From an uncultured Oscillospiraceae bacterium (GTDB taxonomy: Bacteria > Bacillota > Clostridia > Oscillospirales > Oscillospiraceae), in the NCBI GenBank assembly GCA_934565415.1, contig CAKTHQ010000005.1:1-64000 (forward strand): a stretch of DNA of 64,000 nucleotides, read 5' to 3'. The stretch's first letter is position 1; the number at the start of each line of letters is the position of its first letter. Both the position numbers and the translations under genes were made by a program. This document shows positions 41,510 through 50,389 of this stretch, piece by piece. The notes under the pieces were generated by a model, which ran no database searches, was not told where the DNA came from, and was given only the letters and a program-made list of their open reading frames with translations.

Positions 41510-42893
41510 ATCCCTTGCGGTCCACCTTTTCCCGGACCATCTTCACCACGGTGCCGGACAGCAGGAACAGGGCGATCAGGTTGGGAATCACCATCATGCC
41601 GTTAAAGGTATCGGAAATGTCCCACAGCAGCCCCAGGTCCACGGTAGCGCCCAGAATTGCTACGAAGGAGTACACAATCATAAAGCCCCGGTTGGCCTTG
41701 GAGCCCGCCAGAAATTCCATGCAGCGGGTGCCGTACAGGCCCCAGCCGATGATGGTAGAGAAGGCGAAGCAGCTCATGGCCACCGCCGCCAGCAGGGACG
41801 CAATCTTGCCGTACACCGCCGTAAAGCCGCCGATGGTCAGCTCCGCACCGGCTGCCACGCCGTAGGTGATATTCTCCCCGCTGATAAGGATGACGAAGGC
41901 GGTCATGGAGCAGATGACGATGGTATCCGCAAACACTTCAAAAATGCCGAAGTAGCCCTGCCGGATGGGGTCCTCCACATCGGAGGCCGCATGGGCGATG
42001 GAGCCGGTACCCAGGCCCGCCTCGTTGGAGAAGATGCCCCGGGACACGCCCTTTTTCATGCACAGGAAGAAGCTGCCCACCGCACCGCCGGTGACGGCAG
42101 AGGGGGTAAAGGCGCCCTTGAAGATAAGCCCCAGCACCTCCGGCACCCGGTTCAGGTTCAGCAGCAGCACGCCTAAAGACATAACCACATACACCAGAGC
42201 CATAAAGGGCACTAATCTTTCCGCCACGTTGCCAATGCGCTTCAGGCCGCCTACCAGCACCATGGCAACAAGCAAGGCAATGCCGATGCCGATGCCTAAG
42301 TTGATGCCCTTCAGGGCCCCGGCCGGGACGGCGTTGAAGTTTGTAAGCGCCGTATCCACTGCGGTGATGATGGCGTTCACCTGGGTGGCGTTGCCGGTAC
42401 CGAATACCGTCAGAACACCCAGGACGGCATAGGCCGCCGCCAGGAAATGCCACTTTTTGCCCAGGCCGTTTTTAATGTAGTACATGGGGCCGCCCACCCA
42501 GTCCCCTTCCGGGTTCTTCTCCCGGAAATGGACCGCCAGGGTGACCTCCGCAAACTTGGTACACATTCCCAAAAGAGCGCTGCACCACATCCAGAACACG
42601 GCGCCCGGGCCGCCGATGGCAATGGCCCCGGCCACACCCGCAATGTTGCCGGTGCCCACCGTGGCCGCCAGGGCCGTACACACCGCCTGGAAGGGGGTGA
42701 CGGCGCCTTCCGCCGCATCCTTTTTATGGAACATCCTGCCGAAGGTCTCCTTCATGGAGGTGCCGAATTTCCGAATCTGAATGAACCGGGTCCGGACGCT
42801 GAGCCACAGGCCCACGCCCACGATGCAGATCATGGCCGGGATGCCCCAGACAAAGTTATTTACCGCCGAATTGACAGCAGCAATGGTTTCCAT
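41508..42893 (-). CDS. Alanine/glycine:sodium symporter (AGCS family)
   Basis: A sodium-coupled importer of alanine or glycine. The 461-residue protein has about eleven helices and the AGCS signatures ATVGTGNIAGVAGAIAIGGPGAVFWMW near 72-98, FREKNPEGDWVGGPMYYI near 120 and GIFSNEAGLGTGSIAHAASD near 285. The length is normal. It is a single-gene unit with its own promoter, convergent with the polysaccharide cluster. D-alanine or D-serine transport is also possible in the family. Confidence 0.94.
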   Translation of the reverse strand: METIAAVNSAVNNFVWGIPAMICIVGVGLWLSVRTRFIQIRKFGTSMKETFGRMFHKKDAAEGAVTPFQAVCTALAATVGTGNIAGVAGAIAIGGPGAVFWMWCSALLGMCTKFAEVTLAVHFREKNPEGDWVGGPMYYIKNGLGKKWHFLAAAYAVLGVLTVFGTGNATQVNAIITAVDTALTNFNAVPAGALKGINLGIGIGIALLVAMVLVGGLKRIGNVAERLVPFMALVYVVMSLGVLLLNLNRVPEVLGLIFKGAFTPSAVTGGAVGSFFLCMKKGVSRGIFSNEAGLGTGSIAHAASDVEDPIRQGYFGIFEVFADTIVICSMTAFVILISGENITYGVAAGAELTIGGFTAVYGKIASLLAAVAMSCFAFSTIIGWGLYGTRCMEFLAGSKANRGFMIVYSFVAILGATVDLGLLWDISDTFNGMMVIPNLIALFLLSGTVVKMVREKVDRKG

Positions 42894-42928
42894 AGAAATT
42901 CCTCACTTTTATTCACAAATCGGAAACC

Positions 42929-42957
42929 ATTGTATCATGTGGGCGGGCATTTGTCCA
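42929..42957 (-). promoter_or_regulatory. Promoter of the AGCS symporter
   Basis: TGGACA, 17 bases, TACAAT on the minus strand, about 36 bases upstream of the ATG. Confidence 0.75.
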
Positions 42958-42965
42958 CAATTATT

Positions 42966-44057
42966 TCATTTTCCGTCCGGAAACGGCACAACCGTCAAAT
43001 CCTTGGGGAAATGATTCAGCACTTCGCAGCCCGTTTCCGTAATGAGCACCAGGTCCTCAATGCGGACGCCGATGCCCTCCTCCGGCAGGTAGATGCCCGG
43101 CTCCACGGAGAAGCACTGGCCCGGCCGGATCACAGCCTCGTTGACGGCGGACACGTCCCCGGCCTCGTGAACCTCCAGGCCGATGGAGTGGCCGGTCCGG
43201 TGGGTAAAGTAGGGGCCAAAGCCCTTTTCGGTGATGTAATCCCGGGCAGCCTTGTCTACATCCATCATCCGGTTGCCGGGCTTGGCGGCTTCAATGCCGC
43301 GGCGGTTGGCCTCCTTGACGATTTCGTAGATTTCCCGCTGCCGGTCGCTGACACATCCCAGGAACACGGTCCGGGTCATGTCGGAGCAATAGTCGTTCTT
43401 CCGCCCGCCGATGTCCAGCACCACGCAGTCGCCGCGCTTGCCCCGGCTGTTGTCGGTCACATGGTGGGGGTCCGCCGCATTGCCGCCAAAGGCGGTGATG
43501 GGCTCAAAGGAATAGCCCTCGTTGCCCATTTCCAGGTAGAACTGCAGCAAAAGCTCTGCCAGCTCCTGTTCCGTGTGGTTCTCCCCCAGGCGGCCGATGA
43601 TTTTTTCCATAACTGCATCGTTATCCCTGGAGGCCGCCCGCATCCGGTCCTGTTCTTCGGGAGTTTTAATCAGCCGCACCCCATCGATGATAGGGGAGGA
43701 ATTGACGCACTTCCCGTCAAACACCTCCTGCAGCCGCAGCAGGAACCGGGCCGGCCAATTTTTATCCACAGCCAGCGTCTCTCCTGTGGAAAGATACTGG
43801 GCTAAAATCGCCGGGCCGTCCTGGGTGTCGTTGTAATAGGTGATGGGTGCCCCCAGGTCCTGCTCTTTCCGGAACAGATCGTTGATAAAGAACCGATGGG
43901 CCCCGTCCGTCCGCAGCAGCAACACCAGCATCCGCTCCCCGGGCTCTATCCGCTTGCCGGTCAGGTAGAAGATCACCGCCGGATCGGAGATCAGCAGCTG
44001 CCGGATGTTCTCCTTTTCCATAGCGGCCAGAATGTTTGAAAGTTTTGTTTTATCCAT
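42966..44057 (-). CDS. M24 family metallopeptidase (Xaa-Pro aminopeptidase/dipeptidase)
   Basis: Cleaves peptides at proline using two metal ions. The 363-residue protein has a creatinase-like N-terminal domain (1-130) and a pita-bread domain with all five ligands: VVLDIGGRKNDYCSDMTR near 210 (two Asp), HRTGHSIGLEVHE near 286 (His), FSVEPGIY near 320 and GVRIEDLVLI near 335 (two Glu). Aminopeptidase versus prolidase activity cannot be told from sequence. The ATG has GAGG eight bases upstream. Confidence 0.93.
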   Translation of the reverse strand: MDKTKLSNILAAMEKENIRQLLISDPAVIFYLTGKRIEPGERMLVLLLRTDGAHRFFINDLFRKEQDLGAPITYYNDTQDGPAILAQYLSTGETLAVDKNWPARFLLRLQEVFDGKCVNSSPIIDGVRLIKTPEEQDRMRAASRDNDAVMEKIIGRLGENHTEQELAELLLQFYLEMGNEGYSFEPITAFGGNAADPHHVTDNSRGKRGDCVVLDIGGRKNDYCSDMTRTVFLGCVSDRQREIYEIVKEANRRGIEAAKPGNRMMDVDKAARDYITEKGFGPYFTHRTGHSIGLEVHEAGDVSAVNEAVIRPGQCFSVEPGIYLPEEGIGVRIEDLVLITETGCEVLNHFPKDLTVVPFPDGK

Positions 44058-44447
44058 TGGTTTTTCCTCTTTTCGGTAAATAAGGATTTAGTAACCTAAA
44101 AAACGAGGCTGTCATTGCGAGACAGTGCGCACACTGTCGTGGCAATCCCGTAGTTTTTATGGTCGCTCAGTACGAGCAACTCATGCCCTCTCCTGCTTGG
44201 AGAGGGTGCCGCCCGCAGGCGGCGGGTGTGGAGGAGACCCGCCATAAATTCGATTTGTCCTATTATTAAAACGGAGAAAGCCAATTTTTAGCCTGAACTA
44301 TCCAACTTGGCCCGGCTTAATACGTAAGGGGCCCCCTCCACATCCGGCCCTGCGGGGCCACCTTCTCCAAGCAGGAGAAGGCATGGAGCTGCTCGGCTTC
44401 GGCTCCGACAAATTCTTGCTTATCTTACCACGATATTCCCTGTTTCT
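44058..44447. other. Repeat-filled intergenic region
   Basis: It contains a family A end (AAATAAGGATTTAG at 44080), a family B opening (TGTCATTGCGAGACAGTGCG with CACACTGTCGTGGC, 44107-44145), and two inverted family C units: CCCTCTCCTGCTTGGAGAGGG with GCCGCCCGCAGGCGGCGGG (44190-44230), and CATCCGGCCCTGCGGGGCC with CCTTCTCCAAGCAGGAGAAGG (44340-44380). No gene was recognised. It separates the M24 unit from the purine transporter operon terminator. Confidence 0.7.
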
Positions 44448-44483
44448 CAACCGCAAAATTCCGCACCCCGTTGGGGTGCGGAA
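44448..44483 (-). terminator. Terminator of the xpt-BMP transporter operon
   Basis: TTCCGCACCCC pairs with GGGGTGCGGAA around a small loop. The minus strand then reads TTTTGCGG. Confidence 0.88.
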
Positions 44484-44489
44484 GCACAA

Positions 44490-45473
44490 CTATCTTTCTT
44501 CTCTGAAATAGGGCACGCCCAGGCTCTCCGGAGGCTGGTTCTCCCGCTTGTTGCGCATGGAGGTCAGCACCAGGACAACAATGGTGACCACATAGGGCAG
44601 CATCTTGTAGAGTTCCTTTACCGCCAGGTTGGTGCCGGTGGGCAGGAACAGGTACAGGATGTACAGGCCGCCAAAGAGCATGGAGGACAGAATCCCCACG
44701 TTGGGCCGCCAGATGGTAAAGATTACCAGGGCGATAGCCAGCCAGCCCCGGTCGCCAAAGGCATCGTTGGACCACACGCCGCAGGCGTAATCCATTACAT
44801 AGTACAGCCCGCCCAGGCCCGCAATCATGCTGCCCACGCAGGTGGCCACATACTTGTACCTGGCAATATTAATGCCCGCCGCATCGGCGGTAGCGGGGCT
44901 TTCGCCCACGGCCCGGAGCTGCAGGCCCACCCGGGTCTTTTTCAGCACATAGGAGGCAATCAACGCAATGACGATGGCCAGGTACGCCAAAAAGCCATAG
45001 CTTAAAAACAGCTTACCAAATACCCCGGTGGTCTCTGCCAAAGGCAGGCTCTTGCGGAAGTAATTGGAGGTAGCGGACAAGGCAATGGAGGGCACCTCTG
45101 CCCCGGTGAGCTTAATGAGGGAGCCGCCGAAGAAGTTGCCGAAGCCCACGCCGAAGGTGGTCATGGCCAGGCCCGTCACGTTCTGATTGGCCCGGAGGGT
45201 TACCGTCAGGAAGCAGTAAAGAAGCCCCATAAGAAGAGAGCCCAGCAGGCAGCAGACCAGCGGAATCATCACCGCCAGAAGACCATTCATATTCCCGGAC
45301 TGCTCGCAGAAGAAGGCCCCGATGACGCCGCAGATGCCGCCCACATACATAATGCCGGGAATGCCCAGGTTCAGGTTGCCGGATTTTTCCGTCAGGGTTT
45401 CGCCGGTGGAGCCATACAGCAGGGGGATACTCTGCATAACGGCTCTGGGGAAAAAGGAAACAAAATCAAACAT
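44490..45473 (-). CDS. BMP-family ABC transporter permease (second, NupQ-like)
   Basis: One of two membrane subunits of a nucleoside-type ABC importer. The 327-residue protein has about nine helices and opens VSFFPRAVMQSIPLLYGSTGETLTEKSGNLNLGIPG, the YufQ/NupQ-type opening. It carries RAVGESPATADAAGINIARYK near 180, the coupling-helix region seen in RbsC-like permeases. It overlaps the first permease by 8 bases. Confidence 0.93.
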   Translation of the reverse strand: MFDFVSFFPRAVMQSIPLLYGSTGETLTEKSGNLNLGIPGIMYVGGICGVIGAFFCEQSGNMNGLLAVMIPLVCCLLGSLLMGLLYCFLTVTLRANQNVTGLAMTTFGVGFGNFFGGSLIKLTGAEVPSIALSATSNYFRKSLPLAETTGVFGKLFLSYGFLAYLAIVIALIASYVLKKTRVGLQLRAVGESPATADAAGINIARYKYVATCVGSMIAGLGGLYYVMDYACGVWSNDAFGDRGWLAIALVIFTIWRPNVGILSSMLFGGLYILYLFLPTGTNLAVKELYKMLPYVVTIVVLVLTSMRNKRENQPPESLGVPYFREER

Positions 45474-46572
45474 TCTTCTTCTCCTCCTTCCGGGTTTCTT
45501 TCAGGAAATTCAGCTTATAGCCGACAAAGAATTCGCTGCCAATGATAAAGAACAGGATGATGCCCGTTAAGATATCGCCAAAGGACTGGTTCAGGGAATA
45601 GATGGTGGAAATCTCGCTGGCCCCCCGGCTCAGGAATACCAGCAGGAAGCTGGTAAACATCATGCCAAAGGGATTGAACTTGGCAAGCCAGGCCACCATA
45701 ACGGCGGTAAAGCCCCGGCCTCCGGCAATGGTGGTAGTGATGGTGTGGTCCGTGCCGCCTACCAGCAGGAGCCCTGCCAGGCCGCAGATGGCGCCGGACA
45801 GGAACATGGTCCGTACAATCACCTTTCCCACCTTAATGCCCACATACCGGGCGGTGCGCTCGCTTTCGCCTACCACGGCAATTTCGTAGCCCTGCTTGGA
45901 GCGCTTCAGGTAGAAGTACATACACACCGTCAATACGGCAACGATCAGAATGTTGAGCAGATACTTGTAGGACCCGATCTGGGGCAGCCAGCCAGCCTCC
46001 GTGGACTGGTTGATGATGCCGATCTTACCGGCCCCCTTGGGCACCTCCCAGAGGATGACAAAGTAGGCAACCAGCTGGGTGGCCACATAGTTCATCATCA
46101 GGGTGAACAGGGTCTCGTTGGTGTTCCACTTGGCCTTGCAGATGGCGGGGATAGCGCCCCAGATGCCACCGGCCACACAGGCGGATACCGTCATAAGCAC
46201 AATCAGCAGCCAATTGGGCAGCTTGTCCCCCAAAAGGATCATGCAGGCCGCGGTAGCCAGGCCGCCGATTAAAATCTGGCCCTCGCCGCCTACGTTCCAG
46301 AACCGCATTTTAAAGGCGGGGGTCACCGCCAGGGAGACGCAAAGCAGAATGGCCAGGTTCTGGCCCAGAATCCAGGCCTTCCGCTTGGTGCCGAAGGCAC
46401 CTTCAAACATGGTTTTAAACACACCTATGGGATTTTCGCCGGTCAGGGCGGTGGTCACCACGGCGCAGACCAGCAAGGCCAGCACAATGGCGGCCCCCCG
46501 GATGGCCCAGGCCTTCAGGGGCGGCAGATTGTCCCGCTTGGAAATGTGCATTATGCTTCCTTTTTTAGCCAT
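45466..46572 (-). CDS. BMP-family ABC transporter permease (first, NupP-like)
   Basis: The partner permease. The 368-residue protein has a hydrophilic N-terminus, then about ten helices, with RFWNVGGEGQILIGGLATA near 90, TLMMNYVATQLVAYFV near 160 and VVGESERTARYVGIKVGKV near 230 (coupling helix). It resembles YufP/NupP. The ATG with GGGAGG upstream overlaps the ATPase stop by 8 bases, and the gene is coupled to both neighbours. Confidence 0.93.
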   Translation of the reverse strand: MAKKGSIMHISKRDNLPPLKAWAIRGAAIVLALLVCAVVTTALTGENPIGVFKTMFEGAFGTKRKAWILGQNLAILLCVSLAVTPAFKMRFWNVGGEGQILIGGLATAACMILLGDKLPNWLLIVLMTVSACVAGGIWGAIPAICKAKWNTNETLFTLMMNYVATQLVAYFVILWEVPKGAGKIGIINQSTEAGWLPQIGSYKYLLNILIVAVLTVCMYFYLKRSKQGYEIAVVGESERTARYVGIKVGKVIVRTMFLSGAICGLAGLLLVGGTDHTITTTIAGGRGFTAVMVAWLAKFNPFGMMFTSFLLVFLSRGASEISTIYSLNQSFGDILTGIILFFIIGSEFFVGYKLNFLKETRKEEKKNV

Positions 46573-48100
46573 TGGTCTTCCCTCCCAAACGTGTCATCAT
46601 CATGCCGACCTCCGGCTTCTGGGCCGTCCGGCCTTCCACAATGCCGCTGACCTTGCCGCCGCAGAGCACCAGGATCCGGTCGCACAGCTCCAGCAGCACA
46701 TCCAGGTCCTCGCCGACGAAAACCACGGCCACACCGGCCTTTTTCTGCTTGTTAATCAGGTCATAAATCGTATAGGAGGAATTGATGTCCAGGCCCCGGA
46801 CGGCGTAGGCCGTCAGCAGCACCGTGGGAGCTGCGGCGATTTCCCGGCCCACCAGAACCTTTTGCACATTGCCGCCGGAAAGCCGCCGGACAGGGGTGGA
46901 AACGCCGGGGGTATTCACTTCCAGCTCCTCTACCACCTGCTCGGCCAATCTTTTGGGGTCCTTCCGGTTGGTAAACCAGGATTTGCCCTTCCGGAAGGAG
47001 CGGAGCATCATGTTGTCCGTCAGGTCCATGGAGCCCACCAGGCCCATGCCCAGCCGGTCCTCCGGCACAAAGGACAGGGATACGCCCATGGCGGCAATGT
47101 CCGTGGGGTCCTTGCCGATGAGCTCCTCCTCTTTGCCGTCGTCTTCCACATAGGTAACGGAGCCGGAGGTTACGGGCTGCAGGCCCGCAATGGCTTCCAG
47201 GAGCTCTTTCTGCCCGCAGCCGGAAATACCGGCCACACCCAGAATTTCCCCGGAATTGGCGGTAAAGGTCACGTCGTCCAGCTTCAGGGTTCCCTCCTGA
47301 TCCTTGACGGTCAGGTTCTTCACCACAATCCTGGGCTTGGGGTTCACGGGCTCCGGCCGCTCGATGTTCAGCGTCACAGGTCTGCCCACCATCATGTTGG
47401 TCATGTCCTGGGCGGAGGTCTTCCTGGTGAGCATATCGCCTACAAACTGGCCGTGGCGCAGGATGGCCACCCGGTCGGACAGGCTCTCCACCTCGTGCAT
47501 CTTGTGGGTGATGATGACAATGGCCTTGCCGTCGTCCCGCATGGCCCGCAGGACCTTAAAGAGCTTTTCCGTCTCCTGGGGGGTCAGCACGGCGGTGGGC
47601 TCGTCCAGAATCAGGATGTCGGCCCCACGGTACAGCACCTTTACAATCTCCACGGTCTGCTTCTGGGAAACGGACATATTGTAAATCTTCTGGTTGGGGT
47701 CCACATCAAAGCCGTAGGCATCGCAGATTTCCTTTACCTTTTTGGCGACCTTGTCCATATCCAGCCGCCCGGGCTCCTTCAGCCCCAGGACGATGTTCTC
47801 CGCGGCGGTAAGCACATCTACCAGCTTAAAGTGCTGGTGGATCATGCCGATGCCGTAGGAAAAGGCATCCTTGGGGGAGCGAATCAGAGCTTCCTTGCCG
47901 TTGATGTAAATCTGCCCCTCGTCCGGGAAGTAGATACCGGAGAGCATATTCATAAGGGTTGTTTTGCCGCTGCCATTTTCTCCCAGCAGGGCTAAAATCT
48001 CTCCCTTGTAAATGTCCAGCCACACCCGGTCGTTTGCCAGCGTGGAGCCGAACCGTTTGGTAATGTCCCGCATTTGGACGGCTGCAATTTTCTCTTCCAA
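46565..48100 (-). CDS. BMP-family ABC transporter ATP-binding protein (NupO-like, two NBDs)
   Basis: A two-domain ATPase that powers nucleoside uptake. The first domain has LLGENGSGKTTLMNMLSG near 36, MSVSQKQTVEIVKVLYRGADILILDEPTAVL near 140; the second (from about 255) has a degenerate P-loop GISGCGQKELLEAI, LSGGNVQKVLVGREI and RGLDINSSYTIYDLI. The second Walker B reads VLLTAYAVRGLD, without an acidic pair, in line with the family trend to one competent site. A TTG start eight bases after AGGAG is preferred; a GTG three codons upstream would lie against the ribosome site. Confidence 0.9.
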   Translation of the reverse strand: MEEKIAAVQMRDITKRFGSTLANDRVWLDIYKGEILALLGENGSGKTTLMNMLSGIYFPDEGQIYINGKEALIRSPKDAFSYGIGMIHQHFKLVDVLTAAENIVLGLKEPGRLDMDKVAKKVKEICDAYGFDVDPNQKIYNMSVSQKQTVEIVKVLYRGADILILDEPTAVLTPQETEKLFKVLRAMRDDGKAIVIITHKMHEVESLSDRVAILRHGQFVGDMLTRKTSAQDMTNMMVGRPVTLNIERPEPVNPKPRIVVKNLTVKDQEGTLKLDDVTFTANSGEILGVAGISGCGQKELLEAIAGLQPVTSGSVTYVEDDGKEEELIGKDPTDIAAMGVSLSFVPEDRLGMGLVGSMDLTDNMMLRSFRKGKSWFTNRKDPKRLAEQVVEELEVNTPGVSTPVRRLSGGNVQKVLVGREIAAAPTVLLTAYAVRGLDINSSYTIYDLINKQKKAGVAVVFVGEDLDVLLELCDRILVLCGGKVSGIVEGRTAQKPEVGMMMTRLGGKTNG

Positions 48101-48125
48101 AAAGGTCACTCCTCTTTTATATAAT

Positions 48126-48201
48126 GCCGCAAAGGGCAACGCGGCGAATTGTTCACTGCGCTGCCCTTTGCAGCATTCCCAGAGCCCCGAAGGGCTCTGG
48201 G
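48126..48201 (-). promoter_or_regulatory. Two intercistronic hairpins between BMP lipoprotein and ATPase genes
   Basis: On the minus strand CCCAGAGCCC-UUCG-GGGCTCTGGG (48178-48201) is followed by a 13-bp near-perfect stem GCTGCAAAGGGCA / TGCCCTTTGCGGC (48126-48174). Neither has a U tract. They likely stabilise the upstream message end, so that the binding protein is made in excess over the ATPase. Confidence 0.7.
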
Positions 48202-48212
48202 GTAAATTGTTA

Positions 48213-49478
48213 TCAGAACTTGGTATCCAGCAGGTTGATGCCGTCGATCTGCAGATCGAAGTAAGGAGCGGAGCGCTTGGTGGATTCCTGGAAAGCGCCG
48301 TCCTCGATGACCTCGGTATCGGGGGTGTAGTCCGCATCGGTGTCCACATCGGCCATGTAGCTGGTCAGGGTCTCGCCCTTCACGGTAAAGGTGCTGGTAT
48401 CAAACACCTTGGTGGTACCGGCCTCGATGGCGGCCTTTACCTCTTCCAGCTTCTCGGCGGTACCGGCAGCGCAAACAGCCTCGTTGATGTCGGTCAGGAC
48501 CACGGAGCCGGTCTCGATGGTGCCGGTCCAGTCGGCGGGAATGGGCTCGCCGTTCTTGACGCAGTTTGCAACAAACTCATAGTAAGGAGCCCAGTTGATC
48601 CGGGAGGACACCAGGAAGGTGTTGGGGCAGGCAGCAATGGTGGAGCCGTTGTAGGAAACATCGGGCACACCGGCGGTCTCGCAGGCAGTGGGAGCGCCCA
48701 TGGAGTCGGCGTGCTGAGAGATCAGCTTGCAGCCGTTCTGGATCAGCTTGTTGGCGCCTTCCTTCTCGGCGGTCTCATCGTACCAGGAGCCGGTGAAGGT
48801 AACATCCATGGTAACGGAGGGGCAAACGGACTTGGCGCCCAGGTAGAAGCTGGTGTAGCCGGAAACAACCTCGGCGTAGGTGAAGGCGCCAACATAGCCC
48901 ATCTTGGCCTCGTCGGCGGTGAACTCACCGTTCTCGATCATCTCGTTCAGCTTCAGGCCTGCAACCACACCGGCCAGGTAACGGCCCTCGTAGATGGCGG
49001 CAAAGGCATTGTGGTAGTTGCTCAGGCCCTCGGTGTGGGCCTTGGTGCCGGTGGAATGGCAGAACTGCACATCGGGGAATTCCTTGGCAGCCTGGATGAT
49101 GTAATCCTCATGGCCGAAGGAGTCGGCAAAGATGATGTTGCAGCCGGCGTCGGCCAGCTCGCAGGCAGCATCATAGGCTTCCTGACCCTCGGGGATGTTC
49201 TTCTTGAACAGGTACTGATCTTCGGTCAGGCCCAGGGCGGCAATGGCCTCCTGTGCGCCGTTCATGAAGTTCAGGTCGTAGGTGGAGTTTTCGTCATGCA
49301 GGAAGATGAAGCCCAGCTTGATGTCGGAAACGGCGGCGGGAGCATCGGTTTCTGCGGCAGCGGTCTCACCGCTCTCGGAAGCGGCGGCGGTGGTGGCAGG
49401 CGCCTCGGTCTTGGAGCCGCAGGCAGCGAAGCTCAAAACCATCACAAGGACCAGTGCCAGAGAAAGGATCTTTTTCAT
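48213..49478 (-). CDS. BMP-family nucleoside-binding lipoprotein
   Basis: The extracellular binding protein of the importer encoded downstream. The 421-residue protein has a lipoprotein signal (MKKILSLALVLVMVLSF, lipobox FAAC, Cys20), an Ala/Thr/Glu-rich spacer to about 48, then the BMP/Med domain: DIKLGFIFLHDENSTYDLNF, ADAGCNIIFADSFGHED near 115, VQFCHSTGTKAH near 145 and YVGAFTYAEVVSGYTSF near 190. The operon also carries xpt and a guanine-class riboswitch, so the ligand is probably a purine nucleoside; this is inference from context. Confidence 0.94.
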   Translation of the reverse strand: MKKILSLALVLVMVLSFAACGSKTEAPATTAAASESGETAAAETDAPAAVSDIKLGFIFLHDENSTYDLNFMNGAQEAIAALGLTEDQYLFKKNIPEGQEAYDAACELADAGCNIIFADSFGHEDYIIQAAKEFPDVQFCHSTGTKAHTEGLSNYHNAFAAIYEGRYLAGVVAGLKLNEMIENGEFTADEAKMGYVGAFTYAEVVSGYTSFYLGAKSVCPSVTMDVTFTGSWYDETAEKEGANKLIQNGCKLISQHADSMGAPTACETAGVPDVSYNGSTIAACPNTFLVSSRINWAPYYEFVANCVKNGEPIPADWTGTIETGSVVLTDINEAVCAAGTAEKLEEVKAAIEAGTTKVFDTSTFTVKGETLTSYMADVDTDADYTPDTEVIEDGAFQESTKRSAPYFDLQIDGINLLDTKF

Positions 49479-49574
49479 GTTTCTTTTTTCCTCCTAAGAA
49501 AAAATATGTGTAAATTGCAAAAGCAATCAACAACCACACTTTGATGAACGGGAGCAGCCGACGGATAGCGGTCC

Positions 49575-49606
49575 CCAGCCTTCCCCTGGGAGGGGAAGGC
49601 CAGAGG
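49575..49606. repeat. GC-rich hairpin between xpt and the BMP gene (family C-like)
   Basis: GCCTTCCCCT and AGGGGAAGGC pair around CCC or GGG. No U tract follows on the minus strand, so it is not a classic terminator. It resembles the short family C palindrome. Confidence 0.6.
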
Positions 49607-49608
49607 TA

Positions 49609-50181
49609 TTACTTCCGGAACGTAATGGAGTCGTCGGTCATGGATTCCACAATAGCCAGGGACTCTACCCTTACCCCCTGGGCCCGCAGCGCATCGCCGC
49701 CGCCCTGGAAGCCCTTTTCGATGGCAATGGCCGCGCCCACGGTAGTGGCTCCGGCCTGCTTAATCAGGTCCGTCAGGCCGATCAGGGCCTTGCCGTTGGC
49801 CAGGAAATCGTCTACCAGCAGCACCTTATCGTCCTTCGTCAGGTACTCGCTGCTGACCACGATGTTGTAGTCGGTGCCGTGGGTATAGGAATGGACCACG
49901 GAGGAATACACCTTGCCGTCCACATTGCTGGACTTGTGCTTTTTGGCAAACACCATGGGAACGTTCAGTTCCAATGCCACCGCCGTGGCAATGGCAATGC
50001 CGGAAGACTCGATGGTCAGCACTTTGTTGATTTCGCAGCCCTCATACAGCCTTGCAAACTCCCGGGCCATCATTCCCAGGAAGGGCACATCAATCTGCTG
50101 ATTTAAAAAGGACCCGACCTTTAAAATCCCGCCGGGGAGCACCTTCCCTTCCGCCAAAATCTTCTCTTCCATCTCTTTCAT
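49609..50181 (-). CDS. xpt: Xanthine phosphoribosyltransferase
   Basis: Salvages xanthine (and often guanine) to the nucleotide using PRPP. The 190-residue protein has GKVLPGGILKVGSFLNQQIDV near 12, FLGMMAREFARLYEG, VLTIESSGIAIA near 57, and the PRPP-binding loop KVLLVDDFLANGKALIGL near 130. The ATG ten bases after AAAGGAG was chosen; a second ATG lies three codons on. It is the first gene of the purine operon, with a purine riboswitch and a terminator hairpin in its leader. Confidence 0.95.
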   Translation of the reverse strand: MKEMEEKILAEGKVLPGGILKVGSFLNQQIDVPFLGMMAREFARLYEGCEINKVLTIESSGIAIATAVALELNVPMVFAKKHKSSNVDGKVYSSVVHSYTHGTDYNIVVSSEYLTKDDKVLLVDDFLANGKALIGLTDLIKQAGATTVGAAIAIEKGFQGGGDALRAQGVRVESLAIVESMTDDSITFRK

Positions 50182-50203
50182 ATTCAACGTACTCCTTTGT
50201 AAC

Positions 50204-50238
50204 GCAAAATAAAATCCGTGGGTGCTTCTAGCCCACGG
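50204..50238 (-). terminator. Riboswitch expression platform: leader terminator before xpt
   Basis: On the minus strand CCGTGGG pairs with CCCACGG, followed by ATTTTATTTTG. It lies about 70 nt after the aptamer and 25 nt before the xpt start. The competing antiterminator was not resolved by eye. Confidence 0.8.
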
Positions 50239-50305
50239 AAAGAGGAATCGCCTTCCAAAACTACAACTTTTTTGCAGAATACAGGAACGCGACTGAATGA
50301 TCTTT

Positions 50306-50371
50306 ACCAATGGTCACAACTTTTGGCGTTGCGGTAGAAACTTTCGGGCCATATACCGAAATTACATCAGT
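50306..50371 (-). ncRNA. Purine (guanine-class) riboswitch aptamer, variant
   Basis: The minus strand aligns element by element with the B. subtilis xpt aptamer: P1 ACUGAUG/CAUUGGU; J1/2 UAAU; P2 UUUCGG/CCGAAA with an 8-nt loop containing UAUAUGG; J2/3 GUUUCUACC, identical to the reference; P3 CGCAAC/GUUGUG; J3/1 beginning ACC. The pyrimidine that selects guanine over adenine is C. The top P1 pair is G-C in place of A-U, and loop L3 (GCCAAAA) differs from the usual CCGUAAA, but GGC in L2 can pair with GCC in L3, keeping the kissing contact. Confidence 0.9.
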
Positions 50372-50389
50372 TCTTTACTTGTTGCTCCA

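Noticed and set aside
46565..47400. Loss of Walker B in the second half of the NupO-like ATPase as a novelty
   Set aside because: Second domains of this ATPase family commonly have degenerate sites, so this is expected.
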